Below, piece by piece: positions 1-8,195 of a stretch of 64,000 nucleotides of DNA. The notes beneath the pieces are model-generated. The model was not told the origin of the DNA. It did no database searches and saw nothing but the letters and a program-made list of their open reading frames with translations. The stretch lies in contig CANLXO010000010.1 in assembly GCA_947495055.1 (NCBI GenBank), positions 53,146-117,145 of the forward strand. The letters run 5' to 3'. The position numbers were made by a program, and so were the translations under genes. This DNA is from an uncultured Psychrobacter sp. Lineage in GTDB: Bacteria > Pseudomonadota > Gammaproteobacteria > Pseudomonadales > Moraxellaceae. Numbering within the stretch: position 1 is the first letter of the stretch; each line of letters starts with the position of its first letter.

Positions 1-231
1 AGCAAGTCGGGTCTTGCGCAAGCGATGGATATCTTAAGCGGTATCGAAGAGATTCATATCACTAAGTTTGACTCAAAAGACGTAGTACGCCATCAACTCG
101 TGCAAAAGATTGTCGAAGCGTATGATGTATTCGATGATGAACAGTTTGAGCTACAAGAAAAGCGTAAGTTTGAGCGCATCAAAGAGCAAGAGCGCCGTCA
201 GGCCATAACGGATGCAGCAGCTAAGTTATAA
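1..231 (+). CDS. ybeZ: PhoH-like ATPase (YbeZ), C-terminal fragment
   Basis: This is the tail of a PhoH/YbeZ-family P-loop ATPase. The reading frame is open from base 1 and stops at 231, so the gene begins upstream of the window. The visible part contains the family's C-terminal block around 'SKDVVRH' followed by 'LVQKIVEAYD', then a charged, probably helical tail. The nucleotide-binding motifs lie outside the window. PhoH/YbeZ genes usually sit directly before ybeY, which is the case here, and YbeZ is reported to work with the YbeY endoribonuclease. The family assignment rests on the short C-terminal block plus synteny. Confidence 0.85.
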   Translation, partial: SKSGLAQAMDILSGIEEIHITKFDSKDVVRHQLVQKIVEAYDVFDDEQFELQEKRKFERIKEQERRQAITDAAAKL

Positions 232-287
232 GTACTTAGGACATGGTCACTTAAGGCATGGGCACTATAAGTATAATTATCATTTCA

Positions 288-315
288 AAACCGGACTTAG
301 TGTTCGGTTTTTTTG
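288..315 (+). terminator. Rho-independent terminator after the PhoH-like gene
   Basis: A hairpin with arms AACCGGAC and GTTCGGTT (one G-T pair) has a 5-nt loop and is followed by a run of T. It lies between the PhoH-like stop codon and ybeY, so it may reduce rather than fully block read-through into ybeY. Confidence 0.7.
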
Positions 316-344
316 CATAACTTTTGTATAAGAAGGCTAATGTA

Positions 345-953
345 ATGGACAAAAACGATAGAGATGACATCAGTAGCGCTGATTCACACAGTGTTGATTT
401 AGACAGTACCGATTTAGACATTAGCGCAGCCGAGAGTATAAATAGCGCTACTATAGAGAGCTTTTATAATCATGAAAATTTAATAGCCGTTATACTAGCA
501 ACGCTTGAGTATATAGATGAGCGCATTGCAAATGAACTCGTGCTGCCCTATTTTGCATATGTTGATAAGACAGTATGGCAAGATAAAATTAAATCAGTAG
601 AGATCTATATCACAGATGAGCTCGAAGGACGCGCGCTAAATCTGGAGGCGCGAGACAAAGATTATGCGACCAATATTTTGTCGTATCCCAGTGACTTGCC
701 TGCCAGCATTATCAATCTAATGCCGATGCTACCCTTAGGCGAGCTGATTATTTGTCATGAGGTTATCGTGCGCGAAGCCGCCGAGCAAAATAAAAGCCTA
801 ACGCAGCACATCAGCCACTTGCTAGTACATGGCATCTTGCATTTACTAGGCTTTGATCATGAAATCGGTCAAGCAGAGCAAGACGAGATGGAGCAGTTCG
901 AGATTGAGATATTGGCAGGGTTAGGTATCCCTAACCCGTATTTGAAACAATGA
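345..953 (+). CDS. ybeY: Endoribonuclease YbeY (rRNA maturation factor)
   Basis: YbeY is a zinc-dependent endoribonuclease for 16S rRNA 3'-end maturation and ribosome quality control. The signature HGxLHLxGxDH is present as HGILHLLGFDH near residues 162-172 and supplies the three zinc-binding histidines. An upstream TTG at 324 is in frame, but the ATG at 345 has AGAAGG eight bases upstream, so I prefer 345 (202 aa). The family is usually about 155 aa. The excess is an N-terminal stretch of roughly 40-45 residues rich in Asp and Ser that is not part of the known fold. The gene follows the PhoH-like gene, the classic pairing. The usual corC/ybeX partner does not follow; an mscS-like gene on the other strand does. 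Confidence 0.95.
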   Translation: MDKNDRDDISSADSHSVDLDSTDLDISAAESINSATIESFYNHENLIAVILATLEYIDERIANELVLPYFAYVDKTVWQDKIKSVEIYITDELEGRALNLEARDKDYATNILSYPSDLPASIINLMPMLPLGELIICHEVIVREAAEQNKSLTQHISHLLVHGILHLLGFDHEIGQAEQDEMEQFEIEILAGLGIPNPYLKQ

Positions 954-962
954 TCAAAAGCT

Positions 963-1838
963 TTAATCTTTATTCATCGGAATCTTTTGGGATTGATCCA
1001 TATTGGTTATCATTTGATCTAGACCTTTAATATGTACGCTACGCTGCGGGAACGGAATGTCGATTTTTTCACTGTCGAACACGGCTTTGAACTGCTCAAG
1101 TAGATCGCACTGCATCGACCACCAGTCCGCATTGGTTGTCCATACATTTAGAGTCAGATCAACTGAGTTGTCACCCAAATTAGTCACTCTTACGATAGGC
1201 TCAGGATCATCAAAAGCGACGGGGTTTTCTTTAGCCAATTTAAGTATTAAATCCTTGGCTCTTTTGATGTCTGCATCATAACCCACACCGATAGTGATAT
1301 CGACGCGGCGATTGGGCAGCGCGGTGTAGTTGACGACTGCAGAGGTAGTGATATCGCCATTAGGGATAATGACGTCGTGGTTATTAATCGTAGTCAGGTG
1401 GGTATTGACCAAGGTAATCTCAGCGACTGTACCTGTGTAGCTGCTGATCTGTACATAATCACCCTTAACAAAAGGCCGAAAAGTAACAATCATAATCCCC
1501 GCAGCGAAGTTTGACAGCTGATCTTTGAGTGATAGACCAATAGCGACTGCCGCACCGCCCAAAATAGCGACTACAGAGGTGGTATGGACGCCCACTTCAT
1601 TAAGCGCAGCCAAAATAACAATAACCAGTAAAATACCGTAAAGCAAACGACTTAAAAAGTTGGCAGCGGTAGTCTCTAAATGGCTACGCACCATCATACG
1701 ATTGACAAAAGTAACTAGCTTTTTGGCAATCCAGCGCCCCACTACGAATATGAGAATTGCAAAGGCAATTTTGATAACTACAGTGAGCGCATTATGTGTC
1801 AGTGCGGCAATATCGAAGGTAAATCCTAAAAATTCCAT
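963..1838 (-). CDS. mscS: Small-conductance mechanosensitive channel, MscS family
   Basis: This inner-membrane channel opens under membrane tension to release solutes during hypo-osmotic shock. At 291 aa it is close to E. coli MscS (286 aa). There are three N-terminal hydrophobic segments (about residues 15-35, 60-80 and 85-110). The pore-lining helix carries the Gly/Ala-rich pattern 'ILGGAAVAIGLSLKDQLSNF'. The beta domain ('FVKGDYVQI') and the mixed alpha/beta cytoplasmic vestibule domain follow, ending with a hydrophilic tail. The gene converges on ybeY with only nine bases between the stop codons and no evident terminator there. Upstream lies a degenerate AT-rich repeat. Confidence 0.9.
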   Translation of the reverse strand: MEFLGFTFDIAALTHNALTVVIKIAFAILIFVVGRWIAKKLVTFVNRMMVRSHLETTAANFLSRLLYGILLVIVILAALNEVGVHTTSVVAILGGAAVAIGLSLKDQLSNFAAGIMIVTFRPFVKGDYVQISSYTGTVAEITLVNTHLTTINNHDVIIPNGDITTSAVVNYTALPNRRVDITIGVGYDADIKRAKDLILKLAKENPVAFDDPEPIVRVTNLGDNSVDLTLNVWTTNADWWSMQCDLLEQFKAVFDSEKIDIPFPQRSVHIKGLDQMITNMDQSQKIPMNKD

Positions 1839-1852
1839 AAAAACTCTTTTAA

Positions 1853-1919
1853 TGATTTAATAGCTTAAATGCTGAATGATTTGATAGCTTATTTAATAGC
1901 TTAATAGTCTAATGGCTTA
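1853..1919. repeat. Degenerate short tandem repeat upstream of mscS-like gene
   Basis: Variants of the unit TGATTTAATAGCTTA occur at 1853-1867, 1877-1891 (one change) and 1891-1903 (shortened), with a more diverged copy to 1919. The repeat lies just before the mscS-like start codon on the minus strand, where its promoter should be. No function can be assigned. Confidence 0.6.
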
Positions 1920-1948
1920 GCAGTACAATATCTTGATAGTTGAATACT

Positions 1949-2881
1949 TTAGTACACAACTTCGACACTGTCACTATAACGATAAGTACGAATCACCCGT
2001 AACTCTGGGATATCACGCATGTCCTTGGTAAATTTGCCAAAGGGCGCCGCCTTGCGCACAGACTGCTTTGCGCCTTCATCCAATATCCTCGACCCTGAAC
2101 TCTCAAGTAAGCTGATGGCTTTGATTGTGCCATCATTATTGATAATAACCATCAAACGTACGTCACCAGTAATGCTCTGAGCGCGTGCCTGCGCTGGATA
2201 ATTGAGATTGCCAACGCGCTCTACGTACTCGCGAAAGGTATTGATATAATCAGCTGCCGCGCCCTTGGTCGTTGAGTTACTATCAATCGTAAGGGCTTTT
2301 GATTGAGTCGCATATATCTGCTGGCGCTGAGATAATTGCGTTTCAAGCGTCGCGATCTGCTTACGTAGTCGCTCCTCTTGCACCAGCATATTATCTTGCG
2401 CTTGCTTGCTATCGTTGTCAGACTCAATACTCGCCTGGCGCCAGCTGAGCGTTGTGCGCAGGTAGCTCTCTTGATAACGCCGCTCACGGGCTTTACGCGG
2501 TAAGTTGATTACGTCCTGAGTTTGACTAATCTGTAGCGCAGACATAGAGCTAATATGAGCGCTCTCTTGCCGAACCCTTTCTATGACTGTACCGCCACCC
2601 TTTTGGGAGCCATTAGCGATATAATTGGCCTCTTTATTCGGCGTCATATCATCTGTTAACACTTGAGCGACGTCTTGCATGACGGCGGCAGGATCCTGTC
2701 CTACCGAAAAACCAATACCGAAGATAATTAGCGCATGAATGCCAATTGCGATGACAATAGCGACAGGTAGGCTGATATTTTTTTTAGGTGCTTTTGCAAA
2801 AAAGTGATCGCGATACAAGTCTTTATTACAGGTCACAAGAGATCTCAGCTTAAACGGCGACAACAATCTGGTCGCTATCAT
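1949..2881 (-). CDS. TonB-family energy-transducing protein
   Basis: This is a predicted inner-membrane-anchored periplasmic protein of the TonB type. A single hydrophobic anchor ('VAIVIAIGIHALIIFGIGF') lies near the N terminus. A long polar, Gln-rich and probably coiled-coil region follows, then a TonB-like C-terminal domain of about 90 residues ('YPAQARAQSITGDVRLMV', 'SSGSRILDEGAKQSV'). Known TonB proteins transmit the proton motive force to outer-membrane receptors, but no exbB/exbD or receptor gene lies nearby, so the partner is unknown. It also lacks the Pro-rich linker of classical TonB. The frame continues upstream to a TTG at 2914, and I chose the ATG at 2881 without a clear ribosome-binding site, so the start is uncertain. 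Confidence 0.75.
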   Translation of the reverse strand: MIATRLLSPFKLRSLVTCNKDLYRDHFFAKAPKKNISLPVAIVIAIGIHALIIFGIGFSVGQDPAAVMQDVAQVLTDDMTPNKEANYIANGSQKGGGTVIERVRQESAHISSMSALQISQTQDVINLPRKARERRYQESYLRTTLSWRQASIESDNDSKQAQDNMLVQEERLRKQIATLETQLSQRQQIYATQSKALTIDSNSTTKGAAADYINTFREYVERVGNLNYPAQARAQSITGDVRLMVIINNDGTIKAISLLESSGSRILDEGAKQSVRKAAPFGKFTKDMRDIPELRVIRTYRYSDSVEVVY

Positions 2882-3108
2882 AACATGAGGGCTGATTAAA
2901 CGGCTACACCCCAAGATGATGATAACTTTGCGCTGTTGTGTTTTTATTACTTTATGAGCTGATTTGCTACAATGTCAGCCTATCGGTTTTGTAGTACCGC
3001 TCAATGCTATATACTATTTTTAGCCACCAGCACATGCTATAAAGTATATAGCATCATGACTTTTGGATAAGACATCAGATATTATAATTAAGCACAAGGA
3101 TAATCCGT

Positions 3109-3921
3109 TTGAGTAACTTTGATCGTTCAGACAAATTTGATCATTTCTTTGAAAACATGGGTGATCGCTTTAGCGATTCATTCAGTGATGGCTGGAGCAA
3201 TGTTACTCAAGCTATCAAAAATCTGTATAACAAAACCACTGACAAGATCGAAGATGAATTGTCGATACCAGTAGCGCAGCAGTATGTTAACGATGCGCTG
3301 CAAAAGTTTGTCACTGACAATGTGGGCGCGATATTAGAGATCAGAGTCGAGCTGCATGAGGATTGGTTTCGTCTGTTTTGTACGGTCAACGCCGCAGGGA
3401 TTTATGCTGAGGTCGCAAGTAACTTTAGCTTAGTGCATGTCCAGCTCGATCGTAACGTTCAGCGTTTTGTCTTTGGTCAGCTCACTTATACTGATGTACT
3501 CAATTTACGCTGTGAGTCCTTTATGAAACGTCAAGGCGTCAAACTGGCTATCTGGTTTTATCACAGCGTCCTCAAAAAAGACCCGTTAGGGTTTATCTTG
3601 TCTTATATCAATATTGCCCGTGCCAAAGACGAGATTATCTACCTAGATATCAATCGCTGGCTTAAAAAGAACCAAAAAATCATGAGCACTCTACGTAAGG
3701 TGCAAGTCAACTATGGCGAGGTCGAAGAAGAACAGCTGGTGCTAAAGACTCAAGTCAACTATCGTGATTTGCTCGGCGGCAGTAGCGGCGAGGATATTAT
3801 TAATGACAACGATAAAAATAATGATATAGCTGACGACTACTATGGTACAGGCGGTGAACCTGAGCTGATGAAAGGTCCGATTCACCCTGTAGAGGATGCC
3901 ACTGAACCTAGCAACGTGTAG
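3109..3921 (+). CDS. Uncharacterised cytoplasmic protein
   Basis: I do not recognise this 270-aa protein. It has no signal peptide or membrane segment and appears soluble. The N terminus is polar and Asp/Phe-rich ('FDRSDKFDHFFENMGDRF'). A mixed alpha/beta middle follows, containing 'EDWFRLFCTVNAAGIYAEV' and a Lys/Arg-rich stretch. The C-terminal 50 residues are acidic and probably disordered. The start is a TTG with AAGGA eight bases upstream, and no better ATG is available. The gene stands alone between divergent tonB-like and convergent fpr, and shares a bidirectional terminator with fpr. It is probably a lineage-specific gene of unknown role. Confidence 0.75.
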   Translation: MSNFDRSDKFDHFFENMGDRFSDSFSDGWSNVTQAIKNLYNKTTDKIEDELSIPVAQQYVNDALQKFVTDNVGAILEIRVELHEDWFRLFCTVNAAGIYAEVASNFSLVHVQLDRNVQRFVFGQLTYTDVLNLRCESFMKRQGVKLAIWFYHSVLKKDPLGFILSYINIARAKDEIIYLDINRWLKKNQKIMSTLRKVQVNYGEVEEEQLVLKTQVNYRDLLGGSSGEDIINDNDKNNDIADDYYGTGGEPELMKGPIHPVEDATEPSNV

Positions 3922-3945
3922 ACAGAGTTATCTCGAAAGAAAAAA

Positions 3946-3980
3946 AAGACGGATTAGCGATTGGCTAGTCCGTCTTTTTT
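3946..3980. terminator. Bidirectional Rho-independent terminator
   Basis: A 13-bp stem (AAGACGGATTAGC paired with GCTAGTCCGTCTT, one wobble) has a 5-nt loop. It is flanked by an A-run on the left and a T-run on the right, so it can end both the plus-strand orphan gene and the minus-strand fpr transcript. Confidence 0.9.
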
Positions 3981-4017
3981 TGACTTGAGGTTTAGAGCAT
4001 ACATTTTAAACCCCAAA

Positions 4018-4839
4018 TTACCAGTAGTTTTCTACCGCGATATTTCCCTCGCCGCGCCGATTCATCACCAGCCCCAAGCTCTTAAGCGTCTCTTTGGTAT
4101 CCTCAACCATATCAGGATTGCCGCACAGCATAATGTGCGTACTATCAATATCGAGCGCAATACCTGCCCGCTTCTGCAAAGTGCCGTCCGTGAGCAGTTT
4201 AGGTAATCGATCACTTAGTGCACCCTCAACTTCTTCGCGAGTCACAATAGGGATAAAGGTAAGGGTTGCAGGATTATCGACGAGCGCGCCAAAGTCCTCT
4301 TGCAAGCGCTCAATCTGCTCAACATAAGCGAGCTCATCAAGGCTGCGGGCACTGTAAGCTAAGACAATGTGCTCGTAATCCTGCCACGTTTGTAAGTCCT
4401 GTAACATCGACAAAAACGGCGCAAGTCCTGTTCCTGTCGCCAGCAACCACAGATCTTTTGGATCAGGCTTTTGGTAGCGAGCTAATGTCAAAAACCCAAA
4501 CGGCGTGGTGTTCAGTAGTAGCTCGTCGCCCACTTGCAAATACTGAAGCTGGGAGGTAAACGCACCATCAGCGATAACGATAGAGAAAAACTCTAACACC
4601 TCATCAAAGGGCGATGACACAATGGAGTAAGCACGAAAGATGTCCTCATCAGGCGCAGTCTCTTTGGTTTGGCTATCTGCGTGCTTGTAGTGCTTTAACT
4701 GGCTAGGATTGACGCCCAAGCGTACAAATTGCCCTGCGGTAAATTTAAAGCTATCAGGACGACTAACGGTAAAGCTAAATAGATTAGGTGTCCAAGTGGT
4801 CTTACTTAATACTTTAACCGTTTGAATATTATCACTCAT
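4018..4839 (-). CDS. fpr: Ferredoxin/flavodoxin-NADP+ reductase
   Basis: This FAD enzyme moves electrons between NADPH and ferredoxin or flavodoxin in the cytoplasm, feeding iron-sulfur cluster and radical-enzyme chemistry and oxidative-stress defence. The FAD-binding motif RAYSIVSSP lies near residue 70, the NADP-binding block 'ATGTGLAPFLSML' near residue 138, 'MLCGNPDMV' follows, and the C terminus ends in an aromatic residue ('VENYW'), as in bacterial FPRs. The length of 273 aa is slightly above the usual 250-260 because of extra residues in the FAD domain. AGAGG lies upstream of the ATG. The gene is a single-gene unit sharing the terminator with the convergent orphan gene. Confidence 0.95.
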   Translation of the reverse strand: MSDNIQTVKVLSKTTWTPNLFSFTVSRPDSFKFTAGQFVRLGVNPSQLKHYKHADSQTKETAPDEDIFRAYSIVSSPFDEVLEFFSIVIADGAFTSQLQYLQVGDELLLNTTPFGFLTLARYQKPDPKDLWLLATGTGLAPFLSMLQDLQTWQDYEHIVLAYSARSLDELAYVEQIERLQEDFGALVDNPATLTFIPIVTREEVEGALSDRLPKLLTDGTLQKRAGIALDIDSTHIMLCGNPDMVEDTKETLKSLGLVMNRRGEGNIAVENYW

Positions 4840-4904
4840 AACTTAGGCCTCTTATAGATTTTGTTTTTTAGATGCTAATAGCACTGCTGCACTGCTGACC
4901 AATT

Positions 4905-4949
4905 TAAATAACTTAATTTTAAATAACTTAATTTTATATAACTTAAGTA
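4905..4949. repeat. Three-copy 15-bp AT-rich tandem repeat
   Basis: The unit TAAATAACTTAATTT occurs exactly at 4905-4919 and 4920-4934, with a third, altered copy at 4935-4949. It lies between the nuo terminator and the fpr start codon, in the probable fpr promoter region, and resembles a slipped-strand expansion. Confidence 0.8.
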
Positions 4950-4983
4950 TAGGTATGGCTCTTAATTGTAGATAATCAATAGC

Positions 4984-5020
4984 AAAAAAGTGCGCCAAGC
5001 TTAACATAAACTTAGCGCAC
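4984..5020 (-). terminator. Terminator of the nuo operon
   Basis: Read on the minus strand, the arms GTGCGCTAAG and CTTGGCGCAC form a 10-bp stem (one wobble) with a short loop, followed by six T. It lies 66 bases beyond the nuoN stop codon and closes the 16-kb complex I transcript. Confidence 0.85.
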
Positions 5021-5086
5021 CTTATTCTTTCGATATCATTATCAGTAAGGAGTACGGTTACTTTGTACTGTTTACTATTTGCGCTT

Positions 5087-6565
5087 TTACCAAACGCGCG
5101 CCAGACTTGCCCATTCAATCATACTGTTCGGTAGTATCCCGAAAAAGAGAATAGCTAAAGTTACGCCAATGACCATAATACCACCAGTACGCAAGCCCCA
5201 CTGTCCAGAGACATCGAATTCTACGTAAGCCTTTGGACGCTTAAATAGCGTTAACATCACGCGCAGATAATAGAACAGACCGATTGAGCTACCTAAGATA
5301 ATCATTGCCGCCAAGAACCAATTGGTACCTTGTACTGCGGCAAGTACTGCGAACAGCTTAGTGATAAAGCCTGCCGTCAGCGGAATACCAGCGAGCGATA
5401 ACATCATAATCGTCATGACTGCAGTCAACACTGGGCGACGCCAAAACAGCCCCTGATAGTGCACTAACTCGTCCGCCTCCCCTGATAATCTGTAAGGGCT
5501 TGACATCAAAGTCACCACACCAAAAGCACCAATAGAGGTAAAGGCATATACCGCCATATACATGCTAGAGATGCTATCAGCGCCCGCGCCGAGGCTCACA
5601 ATAACGATCAGCACATAACCCATGTGCGCGATAGAAGAATAACCGAGCAGACGCTTAAGGTTCGTCTGACGTACCGCGAGCAAGTTACCGACCAAGATAG
5701 ATAAAGTCGCCATCACCATCAACAGCATCTGTACAGAGGGCAAAGCTAGCAATGAGGTATCAATTAAGAACCGCACCGCTAATGCCATCATCGCCACTTT
5801 AGAGACTGACGCCAGATAAGTGGCGATAGGAGCAGGCGCGCCTTCATAGACATCAGGCGTCCACGCATGAAAGGGCGCCGCTGATAATTTAAAGGCGATA
5901 CCGAACATCATCATGGCAACGCCAAGTATCAATAGGGGCGACTCAAAAGAGCCTGCCAGCATAATACTAATAGACTTAAATCCTAGCGAGCCTACCTGCG
6001 CGTATATAAACGCCATACCCATGAGCAAAGTCGCTGAGGCCGCCGCTGATAACACCAGATACTTAAGCCCTGACTCCAGAGATTTCTCACGCAAGAACGT
6101 ATAAGCGAGCAAGCCATATAGCGGTACTGATAACAGCTCTAAGCTCATAAAGAACGCCGCTAAATGCTGCGCACAGACCATAAGTAGCGCGCCCACAGTC
6201 GACAGTAAAATGAGCATGTATAGCTCTTCTTTATTGTCTTTTAAATTGGCAAGATAAGCATAAGATAGCGTACAACAAGCCAGTGCGCAGACCAGAATAA
6301 TCATCATGTTGAACTGCGCAAAGTTGTCCACGACAAAGAGCTGCTCAGCAGTAGGCAGTAAGGCTCCGCGCTCAATCATGCCCAGCATCTGACCGATTAA
6401 GGTAAATAATGCAATGTTTAATCCGACAACGGTAATAGTGCCTGTGATCGTGTGTGAGCGCTTGATCGTAATGGCGATCATTACTAGTAGCACCGTAATC
6501 ACCACGATAATAATAGGCGCATAAGGCATCAGCCCCATCAAATCATTCATCATAAAATCATTCAT
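5087..6565 (-). CDS. nuoN: NADH-quinone oxidoreductase subunit N
   Basis: NuoN is an antiporter-like membrane subunit of respiratory complex I that contributes a proton-translocating half-channel pair. At 492 aa it is near the E. coli length (485). About 14 hydrophobic helices are visible, with the conserved 'MSLELLSVPLYGLLA' glutamate helix, 'FKLSAAPFHAWTPDVYEGAP' and the lysine-bearing 'LKRLLGYSSIAHMGY' segment. It is the last gene of the operon and starts three bases after the nuoM stop. An alternative start at the fifth or sixth codon (MMNDLMG) would shorten it slightly. Confidence 0.97.
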   Translation of the reverse strand: MNDFMMNDLMGLMPYAPIIIVVITVLLVMIAITIKRSHTITGTITVVGLNIALFTLIGQMLGMIERGALLPTAEQLFVVDNFAQFNMMIILVCALACCTLSYAYLANLKDNKEELYMLILLSTVGALLMVCAQHLAAFFMSLELLSVPLYGLLAYTFLREKSLESGLKYLVLSAAASATLLMGMAFIYAQVGSLGFKSISIMLAGSFESPLLILGVAMMMFGIAFKLSAAPFHAWTPDVYEGAPAPIATYLASVSKVAMMALAVRFLIDTSLLALPSVQMLLMVMATLSILVGNLLAVRQTNLKRLLGYSSIAHMGYVLIVIVSLGAGADSISSMYMAVYAFTSIGAFGVVTLMSSPYRLSGEADELVHYQGLFWRRPVLTAVMTIMMLSLAGIPLTAGFITKLFAVLAAVQGTNWFLAAMIILGSSIGLFYYLRVMLTLFKRPKAYVEFDVSGQWGLRTGGIMVIGVTLAILFFGILPNSMIEWASLARVW

Positions 6566-6568
6566 GAC

Positions 6569-8194
6569 TTAACGTGCCTCCATTGCATCAAGTGATTGCA
6601 ACACATCTGCTTGTGACACTTCACTATAAATATAAGCGTTATTGATCCACTGCATAGAGTGGCTTGAGGTATCGAGAATCGGCTGCGGATACAGTCCCAG
6701 CCAGACCAGACCCACTGCTAATACCAGCAGCAGTGAAATCTCGCGGCGACCCAAATCCTTTAGCGGACGCTCGGGCAGTCCATGTGAGCGCGTCTCATGT
6801 AAGGCAACTTCTTTGGTATTATTAGCGCCAAATAAGGCACGATAAATCAAGATAAGTGAGTACAATCCTGCCAGCACTAAGCTAAACGTCGCGAGTACCA
6901 CAAACACTGGATACTGAGCAAAAGCACCGAACAAGATCATAAACTCGCCGATGAAGTTACCCGTACCTGGGATACCCAGTAGCGCGGCACAAAAGAACAT
7001 CAAGATCGGCGCATAATAGCGGAACTGTCCCCACATACCGCCCATCACGGTCAGATCACGCGTATGCAAACGCTCATAGAGCTGTCCTGCCATAATAAAG
7101 AGAGCCGCCGAGCTCAAACCGTGCGCGAGCATCTGAATCATCAGTCCTTGTAAGCTAAGTAGCGTACCTGCGTAAATGGCTAACACAACAAAGCCCATGT
7201 GCGAGATACTCGTATAAGCAAGCAAACGCTTCATATCAGTTTGCATAAACGCAAGCCACGCGCCATAAAAGATACCTATCGTACCCAAAGTCATCGCTAT
7301 TGGCGCAAACTCTTGCGAAGCGGCTGGAAACAGCGGTAAAACAAAACGAATCAAACCGTAAGCGGCGGTCTTAATCAGTACCCCAGCCAAATCCACCGAA
7401 CCTGCAGTTGGCGCCTGCGCATGCGCATCAGGTAACCAGCCATGAAAAGGCATAATAGGCAGCTTGACCGCAAAGCCAATGAAGAAGCAGAGCATGATCG
7501 GATATTCCCAGCCACCAAGGTTAGTGCCGAGCAGATCATTGTAATTAAAGCTGACCACACCGCTTTGCGCGTAACTGATAATCACCAGTACCAAGATACC
7601 AATGAGCATAATAAGCCCAGAGGCTTGGGTATAGATAAAGAACTTGGTCGCCGCATATTCTTTGGTTTTTCCCACGACATCATGACCCCAAATAGCGATC
7701 AAGAAATAGATTGGAACGAGCATCATCTCCCAAAAGAAGAAGAATAAGAACAGATCAATGGCCAAGAATACTCCGATGACCCCGCCCAAACTCCATAGCA
7801 AATTCAGATGGAAGAACCCAACGCGGCGCTGAATCTCATTCCAAGAACAAGCAACTGCCGCAACCCCTAACAAGCCTGTCAGCGCAATCATCAGTAGCGA
7901 CATACCATCCATCGCAAGATGAAAACTGATACCGAAGCTCGGTATCCAAGGCACACTAAATTCAGCCATCCAAGGCACTGCCGATTGCGGCGCGATGACC
8001 TGCTTACTCATACCGCTAAAGTCGCCATATTGCCAGAGTACTAACGACAATAAAAAGGTCAGCGTCATACCTATCAGAGCAATCCAGCGCGGCAAACGTT
8101 TATTGAAACGCTCAACCAACCAGCACAGCAAGCCTGCTATAAAAGGTATTGCAATCAGCGCCGGTAGCATCCACGTTTGTTGTAACTCAATCAT
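6569..8194 (-). CDS. nuoM: NADH-quinone oxidoreductase subunit M
   Basis: NuoM is an antiporter-like proton-pumping membrane subunit of complex I. At 541 aa it is about 30 residues longer than E. coli NuoM (509), with extra residues at the C terminus ('SEVSQADVLQSLDAMEAR'). Key family segments are visible: 'FFFFWEMMLVPIYFLIAIWG' with the essential glutamate, 'KLPIMPFHGWLPDAHAQAP' with the channel lysine, and 'MKRLLAYTSISHMGFV'. It is separated from nuoL by a single base and from nuoN by three, indicating translation as part of one operon. Confidence 0.97.
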   Translation of the reverse strand: MIELQQTWMLPALIAIPFIAGLLCWLVERFNKRLPRWIALIGMTLTFLLSLVLWQYGDFSGMSKQVIAPQSAVPWMAEFSVPWIPSFGISFHLAMDGMSLLMIALTGLLGVAAVACSWNEIQRRVGFFHLNLLWSLGGVIGVFLAIDLFLFFFFWEMMLVPIYFLIAIWGHDVVGKTKEYAATKFFIYTQASGLIMLIGILVLVIISYAQSGVVSFNYNDLLGTNLGGWEYPIMLCFFIGFAVKLPIMPFHGWLPDAHAQAPTAGSVDLAGVLIKTAAYGLIRFVLPLFPAASQEFAPIAMTLGTIGIFYGAWLAFMQTDMKRLLAYTSISHMGFVVLAIYAGTLLSLQGLMIQMLAHGLSSAALFIMAGQLYERLHTRDLTVMGGMWGQFRYYAPILMFFCAALLGIPGTGNFIGEFMILFGAFAQYPVFVVLATFSLVLAGLYSLILIYRALFGANNTKEVALHETRSHGLPERPLKDLGRREISLLLVLAVGLVWLGLYPQPILDTSSHSMQWINNAYIYSEVSQADVLQSLDAMEAR

Positions 8195-8195
8195 C

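Noticed and set aside
1949-2881. TolA as the identity of the TonB-like protein
   Set aside because: The C-terminal domain fits the TonB fold pattern, there is no long Ala/Lys helix typical of TolA, and no tol genes are adjacent.
4852-5118. 88-codon reading frame on the minus strand overlapping the end of nuoN
   Set aside because: It runs through the nuo terminator and the 15-bp tandem repeat and has no credible ribosome-binding site or composition.
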